From Nitrososphaeria archaeon (lineage in GTDB: Archaea > Thermoproteota > Nitrososphaeria > Nitrososphaerales > Nitrososphaeraceae): a stretch of 6,105 nt of DNA. Below, one piece after another: positions 1 through 5,518 of the stretch. Where the stretch lies: positions 1-6,105 of the forward strand of contig JAJPIN010000216.1 of NCBI GenBank assembly GCA_021324715.1. The letters run 5' to 3'. Each line of letters begins with the position of its first letter. Position 1 is the first letter of the stretch. A program made the translations under genes and the position numbers. Under the pieces are notes generated by a model. It saw only the letters and a list, made by a program, of their open reading frames with translations, searched no databases and was not told the DNA's origin.

Positions 1-38
1 AACAATTCCATTTCTCATAATTTCCATTATATCAATAA

Positions 39-46
39 TTTTTTTT
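39..46 (+). terminator. Oligo-T tract, possible archaeal terminator
   Basis: Eight consecutive T residues lie in an AT-rich stretch with no strong stem-loop before them. In archaea, oligo-T tracts on the coding strand can be enough to end transcription. It could terminate a plus-strand gene left of the window. A second run of seven T at 385-391 is similar. The call rests on composition alone. Confidence 0.25.
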
Positions 47-129
47 ATACGCATGATAAGACAGATATCAAATTGGCAGTATCTTAAATCAATTTGAGTT
101 TACAACCAGTAATAACTCGAGAAAGGTGA

Positions 130-175
130 TAATGGGAACGATGTCAAATCTCACATTTGACCAAGTTCCGCATTA
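130..175. repeat. Long imperfect hairpin (inverted repeat)
   Basis: The two arms pair in three blocks. TAATG (130-134) pairs with CATTA (171-175). GGAAC (135-139) pairs with GTTCC (165-169), leaving G170 as a single bulge. GTCAAAT (143-149) pairs with ATTTGAC (155-161) around a 5-nt loop, CTCAC. A 3x3 internal loop (140-142 against 162-164) separates the last two blocks. That gives 17 base pairs in 46 nt. No T-tract follows, so it is not an obvious intrinsic terminator. It could be a structured RNA element, an mRNA 3' end from an upstream gene, or a protein-binding inverted repeat. The function is unknown. Confidence 0.5.
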
Positions 176-244
176 AGAGGTTAATCTGACACGTATAAAT
201 TTCTACTGGGAACTTCTTGTGAAATGAGCGAAAGGAAAAAACTA

Positions 245-282
245 CATTATATCTACAACATGAAATGACAGATACTACATGA
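245..282 (+). repeat. 38-bp imperfect direct repeat, left copy
   Basis: This stretch matches 5128-5165 at 34 of 38 positions by eye, in the same orientation. The most conserved core is ACAGATACTACATGA (268-282), preceded by CATGAAAT. Inside it, CTACA occurs at 253 and 275, 22 bp apart, and a further CTACA lies at 242, 11 bp before, so the boxes fall on one helix face. Both copies sit in gene-poor DNA some 250-350 bp before the next plus-strand start. It may be a dispersed genomic repeat or a binding site for a regulator. Confidence 0.6.
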
Positions 283-456
283 TTCTTGTAACATATTTCA
301 AAACAGACGTATTTTTAAGAAATTTCCAATTAGAACACATTACGTCGAATATTTAGAAATTCTAATTGTTTTGTAGTAATTTCATTTTTTTAGTAGCGAT
401 TAACTAAACCACTTAATAAAAGAAACACAACATAAGATTTTCACTAGATTAGGAAT

Positions 457-467
457 AAATATTATAA
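457..467 (+). promoter_or_regulatory. Candidate TATA box for the kdp operon
   Basis: The stretch AAATATTATAA, preceded by purine-rich AGGAAT (451-456) that could serve as a BRE, resembles an archaeal TATA/BRE pair. A start site about 25 nt downstream would fall near 485-493, leaving a leader of about 40-50 nt before the preferred kdpA start at 533. In DNA this AT-rich such boxes arise easily by chance, so confidence is low. Confidence 0.3.
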
Positions 468-532
468 TTTTAACATTTTCATTTTGCGATATCTTTATTT
501 TCTTGAATTATTTAGGGATATGTTACAAATTA

Positions 533-847
533 GTGACCCTCGTGGACACAATCATTCAACTTGCCGTCGTCATTCTAGGAGCAATTGGTATGTCAGTGCC
601 TTTTGGGCTCTACATAGCCAGAATGATTTCTTTTGAGCTTCGTCCGCTCGAAAAACCTCTAGCCAAAGTGGAACGAGGCTTCTTCAAGCTAATAGGTATT
701 GACGCAGATAGACAGATGACTTGGAAGCAATATTTCATTGCAGTCTTTACGACTAGCATTATTTCCATAATTTTTGTAATACTCGTTCTATCTTTCCAAA
801 ATTATCTACCATCATCACAACACGTTGATGGATTTTCTATTGATTAA
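533..847 (+). pseudogene. kdpA: KdpA N-terminal part, ended by an in-frame TAA
   Basis: This is the first part of the K+-binding, channel-like subunit of the Kdp K+-transporting ATPase. It carries the first two membrane segments (about codons 5-27 and 65-85 from 533). The cytoplasmic stretch between them, KVERGFFKLIGI..QMTWKQY, aligns with E. coli GVERVLFRALGV..EMNWKQY. The frame then stops at TAA (845-847) just after DGFSID, where E. coli reads GLSWD-L-ALNT, and homology resumes in the very next codon without a frame change. The start is uncertain: GTG 533 or GTG 542 keeps the whole first membrane helix. TTG 503 would add ten residues. ATG 590 has a good AGGAG box (577-581) but would cut the helix in half. 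Alone, this 105-residue product has no K+ filter and cannot transport. Confidence 0.85.
845..847 (+). other. kdpA: Premature TAA stop inside kdpA
   Basis: TAA stands between GAT (Asp) and GCT (Ala). The expected residue is Leu, as in the E. coli stretch DLALNT, so a single TTA-to-TAA change explains it. The frame is the same before and after, which rules out a simple indel. Downstream re-initiation at ATG 932 has no nearby Shine-Dalgarno box (AGGAG at 901-905 is too distant) and would omit the first selectivity-filter motif, TNTDLQHY (875-898). The cause is either a true nonsense mutation or a base error. Confidence 0.85.
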
Positions 848-2155
848 GCTTTTCATACTGCAGCTTCATTTATTACTAATACTGACCTGCAGCATTACGT
901 AGGAGAGAATCAACTTTCAGTAGTATCACAAATGGTAGCATTAACTTTTGCAATGTTTATTGCACCTGCGATTGGCATTGCAACAGCTTTTGCATTTATT
1001 CGGTCGTTTATTAGAAAAAACTTTGGGTTGGGTAACTTCTATGTAGATTTTGTAAGAGTGATTATCACTCTGCTACTTCCTGTAGCATTTATTTCTTCAT
1101 TGCTATTGATGGTTACAGGAGTACCGCAGACTCTTAATTCGTCTGTGACGGTTAATACCATAGAAGGTAACATACAAACTATACCTTTGGGATCCGTAGC
1201 CTCCCTAGAATCAATAAAGCAGCTTGGAGAAAATGGTGGCGGATTCTTTGGAGCTAATTCTGCCCATCCATTTGAGAATCCAACGGGTCTATCTAATACC
1301 TATGAAATGTTCCTAATGATAGTAATTCAATTGTCATTTCCAATTGCTTATGCCAAACTGTTAGGAAAAGGAAGAGGGATATCGATTTTGGCAATTATAC
1401 TCATCGGATTTGGTGGCTTGCTTGCGTTCGGAATATACACGCATCCAGCATCCTCACTGATAGAAACTCGATTTGGTAGCTTTAGCAGCACATTATTTAA
1501 CATGATTTCTATAGCGTCAAATACTGGCGCTATAAACGCTTCACTATCAGGGATGACGCCTAATGCTGTGATCTCATTCCTAGTTTCTATGTTTGTTCAA
1601 GCTATACCAGGTGGAGCTGGAACTGGAATGATCTACATGTTGGTCTATGTCGTATTGACATTATTTGTAGTAGGTCTCATGGTCGGTAAGACTCCTGAAT
1701 TTATGGGTATGAAAATTAGTCCAAAAGATGTCAAGATTGCGATGTTCATATTTTTAGTTCACCCAGCATTAATTCTCATTCCAACAGCAATTGCATTCAC
1801 GACAGGAAATGCTCAGGTAATTATTGGTGAGAAGGTTACTCCGCTTGGCTATACTCAAACTCTTTATGAATATACTTCGGCGGCAGCCAATAATGGTTCA
1901 GATTATTTTGCGGCATCTGCCAATTCTCCTTTCTGGAATTGGTCAACGGGAACAATTGTCTTTCTAGGAAGATACATTCCAATTGGACTAATGTTACTTA
2001 TTGCAGGTTCATTTACTATTAAGGAGAGAAAAGAAGTTATAGAGCCAATTAAAACTAAAGGATTGACATTCGTTTCAGTTGTCCTTGTAGTTACATTCTT
2101 GTTGACAGCTCTTGCGTTCTTTCCATTCCTGGTAATAGGACCATTTTCGATGTGA
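848..2155 (+). pseudogene. kdpA: KdpA main part, K+-binding channel-like subunit
   Basis: The rest of KdpA follows in the same frame as the fragment before the TAA. Its first Met is at 932, but homology starts at 848 with AFHTAASFITNTDLQHYVGE. KdpA resembles K+ channels of the SKT family and has four pore loops. The corresponding motifs are TNTDLQHY (875-898), GENGGGFFGANSAHPFENP (about 1227-1281), ISIASNTGAINAS (about 1507-1545) and SAAANNGSDYFAASANSPFWN (about 1879-1941). Many hydrophobic helices alternate with these loops. The whole gene without the stop would give about 540 residues, against 557 in E. coli. Its stop TGA (2153-2155) overlaps the GTG start of kdpB, implying translational coupling. 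Apart from the stop codon I see no decay, so inactivation is either very recent or an artefact. Confidence 0.9.
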
Positions 2156-2478
2156 GTAATATGAAGAACAAATTCGATAGAATGTGGGATAGGATCAAGG
2201 GTAAAGGCAAAGCAATTAAAACAGGAAATGGGTTTTTTACAGCACTGAATAATAAGGTAATCTTGGATTCAGTAACAAGACTTAATCCAACTTATTTAGC
2301 TAAGTTTAATCCTGTAATGTTCACGGTAGAGATTGGATTCTTTCTGGTATTATTAATAGGATTTATTCCAAACATCTCAAAAGAATTTGTGAACCAAAAC
2401 CAAATATTTTATTTTGAGACTGCTACTATTTTTGATTCTAACTGTCTGGTTTGCGACCTTTTCAGAGTCTCTATCTGA
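2152..2478 (+). pseudogene. kdpB: KdpB N-terminal part, frameshifted
   Basis: This is the amino end of KdpB, the ATP-hydrolysing P-type (class IA) subunit. RLNPTYLAKFNPVMFTVEIG matches E. coli KLNPQAQWRNPVMFIVWIG and leads into the first membrane helix. Homology holds to about FYFETATI (near 2430), after which the frame reads into an unrelated tail ending at 2478, while the true continuation lies in the +1 frame. GTG 2152 overlaps the kdpA stop by 4 nt; ATG 2161 is an alternative start. The first 24 residues are rich in Lys/Arg, and the region before the LNP motif is 19 residues longer than in E. coli, giving a basic cytoplasmic tail. Confidence 0.85.
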
Positions 2479-4405
2479 GGCACAGGCACGAGCAAGAGTT
2501 GATTCTCTTCGCAGCTTGGAAAAAGAGGTAATTGCCCATAAGATAGTAAACGGAAATGGAACTTTAGTCGACGTAACCTCAACAAATCTAAAACCTGGAG
2601 ATGAAGTAAGAGTCAATACAGGTGAAATAATTCCACGAGACGGTCTCGTTAATTTAGGCAAAGCATTCATAGATGAATCTATGATGACAGGAGAGTCAAA
2701 TCCTGTCTATAAGGAAAGAGGAGACCACGTTATTGGAGGGACAAGAGTGGCAAGTGATACTATAGTCGTTGAGATAACTGCGGAGGCTGGTAGAAGCTTT
2801 CTTGACCAGATGATCGGCTTGATTAGGAATGCAACAAGACCGCGAACTCAAAACGAAATTGCTTTAACTATATTGCTGGCTGGACTTTCACTCATTTTTA
2901 TCATAGTAATTGGTACACTTCTTTATCTTGCATATTTTTTAGGATACAAAGTTGATATCGCGACACTCATAGCGCTGCTAGTAGCTCTTATGCCCACAAC
3001 AATTGGTGCGTTGCTTCCAGCCAATGGAGTAGCGGGTATTACACGCCTGGGGCGAGATAATATCGTAGCAAAATCTGGGAAGGGTATAGAATCTGCAGGG
3101 GATTGTGATGTATTGATACTTGACAAAACTGGCACAATCACAGAAGGTAGTCGCAGTGCAGTTGATTTTATTCCACTGCAAAAATATACAGAAGCTGATG
3201 TAGGGCAAGCTGCATTTGCAGCATCGATTCATGATAACTCTCATGAGGGAAAATCAATAGTGGATTTGGCTGAAGTGAAAAAATTCATTCCTCCTTTAGT
3301 TGAACGGATTCTTACAGCAAAACCTATAGAATTTAGTGCAGAGACAAAATACAGTGGTATACAGTTCGTTCCACTTAAAAATATACATCTTACTAAGGAA
3401 CAGGAGGAACAACTAGAAGAAATTGAGTCATTCAACGGACACCCGGGACAAAAAGCTGGCAATGCTAAATCGTCGGTCTATACTTCCGCGAAATTTCAAG
3501 ACAAGCTTCTTAATTTGTCCAGTAAGGGAAGTCAGATTACGATTTTAAAAGGGGCAGTAGAAGCGATGTTAACAAGAGCACACAATCATGTAAATGAAGA
3601 TGAGATAAAATGGAAGTCACAGGAGATTTCCAAAAAAGGGGAAACTCCATTAGTTGTATCAATTAATCAGGAAGTTATTGGTCTTGTTGCGCTGAAAGAT
3701 AACTTGAAGGAAAATATACGTGACAATATTGGCGAAATTCGTTCTACAGGTATACACACCATTATGATTACTGGGGATACTCAGTTGACAGCTCAAGTAA
3801 TAGCCAAAGAAGCGAATGTTGATGAGATTATGGCGGAGGCAAAACCTACTGACAAGCTTGAAAGGGTCGTAGAGGAACAGTCTAAGGGTCATATCATAGG
3901 AATGGTAGGCGATGGAACTAATGATGCTCCAGGTTTGGCTAAAGCTGATGTGGGATTAGCAATGAACAGTGGAACTGCAGCTGCAAAGGAGGCAGCAAAC
4001 ATGGTTGACTTAGATTCCGACCCATCGAATATTCTCAAGGTCGTCAAGCTTGGAAAACAGTTGTTGATGACACGTGGTGCTATTACCACATTTAGTATCG
4101 CTAATGATGCTGCCAAATACTTTGCATTACTGCCTGCAATGTTTACGACTGAAAATCCAAAAATGCAATTGCTCAACGTGATGCATTTGCATAGCCCGCA
4201 GACAGCAATTCTTTCAACTCTGATATTTAATGCTATAATCATTCCAGCATTAATCCCACTGTCATTGAGGGGAGTAAAATTCAAGGCAGAATCGCCACAA
4301 AAGACTTTCATTAGAAATATGTTAATTTATGGAATTGGAGGAGCAGTGCTACCATTTGCAGGAATAAAGGCTATTGACATGATATTGGCGCTATTTATGA
4401 GGTGA
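2414..4405 (+). pseudogene. kdpB: KdpB main part, K+-transporting P-type ATPase
   Basis: Most of the catalytic subunit is intact. True homology begins near 2434 (LILTVWFATFSESLSEAQ, cf. E. coli ITVLFANFAEALAEG); the TTG at 2414 is merely where this frame opens. Motifs in order, numbered on the repaired 750-residue protein: TGES of the actuator domain (179-182, with the Ser that is the inhibitory phosphorylation site in E. coli), PTTIG (281-285), the phosphorylated Asp in DKTGT (324), ATP-site Phe394 and Lys466, GDGTNDAP (586-593), and the charged pair in FSIANDAAKYF (Asp652, Lys655). All are kept. The nucleotide-binding domain holds about 54 extra residues between Phe394 and Lys466 compared with E. 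coli (18 residues apart there), rich in Glu, Gln and Lys. The C-terminal membrane helices are complete. The stop at 4403-4405 overlaps the kdpC ribosome binding site. Confidence 0.92.
2429..2433 (+). other. kdpB: Likely frameshift site in kdpB (T5 run)
   Basis: Homology jumps from the 2152 frame to the +1 frame between about 2411 and 2437. Removing one T from the TTTTT run at 2429-2433 gives ...ETATILILTVWFATFSE, a smooth join between the two halves. Homopolymers are common places for both replication slippage and long-read base errors. No stop codon or rare-codon arrangement typical of programmed +1 frameshifting is evident at the run. Confidence 0.7.
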
Positions 4406-4406
4406 T
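4399..4406 (+). promoter_or_regulatory. Ribosome binding site of kdpC
   Basis: GAGGTGAT is a near-perfect complement to the usual archaeal/bacterial anti-Shine-Dalgarno sequence and lies 8 nt before ATG 4415. It overlaps the TGA of kdpB (4403-4405). This fixes the kdpC start and points to coupled translation of kdpB and kdpC. Confidence 0.8.
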
Positions 4407-4414
4407 TTAAAATA

Positions 4415-4954
4415 ATGCTAAGAAACCTTCCAAAATCCATTTTTGATATAATTCTTTCAAAGGATGTCAGGATCATTCTAAGACAAAGTTTGAATCCCTC
4501 ACTTCGTATTGTAATACTTATGATACTTGCAACTGGAATTGCTTATCCACTATTATTGGTTCTTATTGGAGATGTGACTCTTCCATTTCAATCAAATGGT
4601 AGTATGTTGACGTTGGATGGTAATACTGTGGGTTCAAAGCTTATAGCTCAAGAATTTAAATCCGAGAAACTCTTCCATATTCGACCCCCGTCAAATTCAA
4701 CTTCTACAGTAGACCCCCACATAACTCCAGAGAACGCCTATTCACAGATTCCACGCATTAGTAAAGCGACAGACTTACCAGAAAGCACACTAAAGACCGC
4801 TATTCAATTTAATATAGAAAAAAACAAGGTAAGCAACGTATTGGTATTTGCTCCTACTTATGTGAATGTCCTGGAAGTAAATATTGAGCTTATTACTGGT
4901 TATCCAGACGTTTACCATGAATTCGCAAATAGAAACTTAAATGGAGTAAATTAA
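4415..4954 (+). CDS. kdpC: KdpC, accessory subunit of the Kdp K+ ATPase
   Basis: KdpC is the single-span subunit that assembles with KdpA and KdpB and is thought to raise ATP affinity. The 179-residue product has a 30-residue cytoplasmic leader, one membrane helix (about 31-52) containing the family motif GIAYP (41-45), then an outer domain with GSKLIAQEF (73-81), FHIRP (87-91), VDPHITPENAYSQIPRI (99-115) and VNVLEVNIEL near the end. These match E. coli GSELIGQNF, FHGRP, LDNNITPQAAAWQIPRV and VNIVELNLAL. Only about 8 residues separate FHIRP from VDPHITP, whereas E. coli has around 50, including the YNPQASGGSN segment. This is therefore a compact KdpC; the longer N-terminus masks the loss in total length (190 in E. 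coli). The start is set by the GAGGTGAT box. The frame is undamaged, unlike kdpA and kdpB upstream. Confidence 0.92.
   Translation: MLRNLPKSIFDIILSKDVRIILRQSLNPSLRIVILMILATGIAYPLLLVLIGDVTLPFQSNGSMLTLDGNTVGSKLIAQEFKSEKLFHIRPPSNSTSTVDPHITPENAYSQIPRISKATDLPESTLKTAIQFNIEKNKVSNVLVFAPTYVNVLEVNIELITGYPDVYHEFANRNLNGVN
4943..4946 (+). promoter_or_regulatory. Ribosome binding site of the kdpF-like ORF
   Basis: GGAG inside the last codons of kdpC lies 8 nt before ATG 4955. This supports translation of the 28-codon frame that follows directly on the kdpC stop. Confidence 0.55.
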
Positions 4955-5041
4955 ATGGAAATTATATTAATAGGATTCATCATATCACTGGCGATTTCAG
5001 CTGGAGCTTTGACATTCTCTTTAGTAAAAGCAGAAAGATGA
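4955..5041 (+). CDS. kdpF: KdpF-like 28-residue membrane peptide
   Basis: The ATG follows the kdpC TAA with no gap. The product is one hydrophobic helix (about residues 3-20, IILIGFIISLAISAGALT) followed by FSLVKAER and a stop. KdpF peptides of bacteria are about 29-30 residues, a single helix ending in a short motif such as INAEAF (E. coli) or LFPEKF (mycobacteria); length, topology and the ..AER end agree. KdpF packs against KdpA and stabilises the complex but is not essential in E. coli. The position is unusual, since in bacteria kdpF normally lies before kdpA, whereas here it is last. With so few residues homology cannot be proven by eye; it could be another small membrane protein, but the operon context, GGAG box and tail make kdpF the best call. 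Confidence 0.65.
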   Translation: MEIILIGFIISLAISAGALTFSLVKAER

Positions 5042-5127
5042 GACGTAACCACTAACGGGGTAGGAGATTGGAAAAATTTGATGCTCAATTAAAAACGTGT
5101 TGTGAAAATAGTAACATGCTTAGATTC

Positions 5128-5165
5128 CGTTATAACTACATCATGAAATTACAGATACTACATGA
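5128..5165 (+). repeat. 38-bp imperfect direct repeat, right copy
   Basis: This matches the left copy at 245-282 in the same orientation at 34 of 38 positions; the last 15 bases, ACAGATACTACATGA (5151-5165), are identical. CTACA boxes at 5136 and 5158 keep the 22-bp spacing of the left copy. Together the pair brackets the whole kdp operon about 4.9 kb apart. Sequence outside the 38 bp does not align, so this is a short element and not a large duplication. Confidence 0.6.
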
Positions 5166-5182
5166 AAATTAATAGAATGCCC

Positions 5183-5210
5183 ATATCACTAGTGATATTC
5201 CTAGTCACTA
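5183..5210. promoter_or_regulatory. Operator-like cluster of TCACTA half-sites
   Basis: ATATCACTAGTGATAT (5183-5198) is a perfect 16-bp palindrome. Its right half, TAGTGA (5190-5195), pairs again with a third TCACTA at 5205-5210, so three copies of one half-site occur within 25 bp. Two direct copies are 19 bp apart. The cluster ends 4 bp before a TATA-like box, the place where archaeal regulators commonly bind. The regulator and the target transcript are unknown. Confidence 0.5.
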
Positions 5211-5213
5211 ATT

Positions 5214-5223
5214 ATTATATAAA
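5214..5223. promoter_or_regulatory. TATA-like box next to the palindromic cluster
   Basis: ATTATATAAA on the plus strand reads TTTATATAAT on the minus strand, close to the archaeal TATA consensus, so direction is ambiguous. Rightward, transcription would begin near 5245 and could give a leader of about 270 nt for the gene at 5519, or a small RNA. Leftward, it would begin inside the palindrome near 5193 and run toward the end of the kdp operon. Confidence 0.4.
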
Positions 5224-5467
5224 CTCAATTCCTGCGAAAAGCTACTGATGAATATACGTAAAAAGCTTAAGGTCTGAAAGTTCTAACTAATAGTACATAT
5301 GTGATTGAAAAATTCATAATTTTTACTATTTAATATAAAATCATATTTATTGACCTGGAGAAATCAGACAGTATTTCAAGAAAATGATCATGTGTAATAA
5401 AAAATAGAAAAAATAGAATAAAACATACTTGATCTATTATTTATTGGGTTATTAACAACAACTTTGC

Positions 5468-5479
5468 AAATATATTTGA
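5468..5479 (+). promoter_or_regulatory. Weak TATA candidate close to the surface gene
   Basis: AAATATATTTGA lies about 45 nt before ATG 5519, which would put a start site near 5500 and leave a very short leader. No Shine-Dalgarno box precedes ATG 5519, as is usual for leaderless or short-leader archaeal genes. The box is nearly palindromic and in AT-rich DNA, so this is only a candidate. Confidence 0.3.
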
Positions 5480-5518
5480 AAGGATTAACTTATTTACGAT
5501 GAACATTAATTTTACATA

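Larger units (their letters stand above)
1..532. other. Gene-poor region upstream of the kdp operon
   Basis: I see no convincing protein gene or tRNA/rRNA here. Only very short open frames occur, for example 14 codons from the ATG at 132, which lies inside a hairpin. The stretch is AT-rich. It holds oligo-T runs at 39-46 and 385-391, a long imperfect hairpin at 130-175, one copy of a repeat found again after the operon (245-282), a 9-bp inverted repeat (327-335 with 360-368) and a weak TATA-like box near 457-467. It probably contains the end of transcription from a gene left of the window and the control region of kdpA. Confidence 0.6.
5042..5518. other. Gene-poor region between kdp and the surface gene
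   Basis: I find no protein or RNA gene that I recognise. The stretch holds the right copy of the 38-bp repeat (5128-5165), a palindromic operator-like cluster (5183-5210), a TATA-like box (5214-5223), a T5 run near 5318 and A-tracts (5399-5428). No obvious intrinsic terminator follows kdpF. A 9-codon frame at 5248-5277 lies about one TATA-to-start distance after the TATA-like box but is too short to call a gene. Confidence 0.6.

Noticed and set aside
132..176. 14-codon ORF with GGTGAT just before its ATG
   Set aside because: It lies inside the 130-175 hairpin, is very short and resembles nothing I know; the pairing explains the sequence better than coding does.
327..368. 9-bp inverted repeat (CAATTAGAA / TTCTAATTG) with a 24-nt loop
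   Set aside because: Short AT-rich arms and a large loop are expected by chance; noted only as part of the upstream region.
590..847. ATG 590 with an AGGAG box as the kdpA start
   Set aside because: The ribosome binding site is good, but this start would remove half of the first membrane helix, whose sequence continues clearly upstream.
845..847. Recoding of UAA as an amino acid
   Set aside because: Known archaeal recoding uses UGA (selenocysteine) or UAG (pyrrolysine), and a single TTA-to-TAA change is simpler; not fully excluded.
2429..2433. Programmed +1 frameshift in kdpB
   Set aside because: No family precedent known to me and no stop or rare codon arrangement at the site; an extra T in a homopolymer is simpler.
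3889..4311. Minus-strand open frame of 140 codons within kdpB, and other minus-strand frames at 2377-3892, 5441-5707 and 5812-6009
   Set aside because: They are antisense shadows of kdpB and of the surface protein gene; their compositions mirror the plus-strand codons and they have no recognisable domains.
5248..5277. 9-codon ORF (MNIRKKLKV) about 25 nt after a TATA-like box
   Set aside because: The spacing would suit a leaderless message, but nine codons cannot be told from chance in AT-rich DNA.
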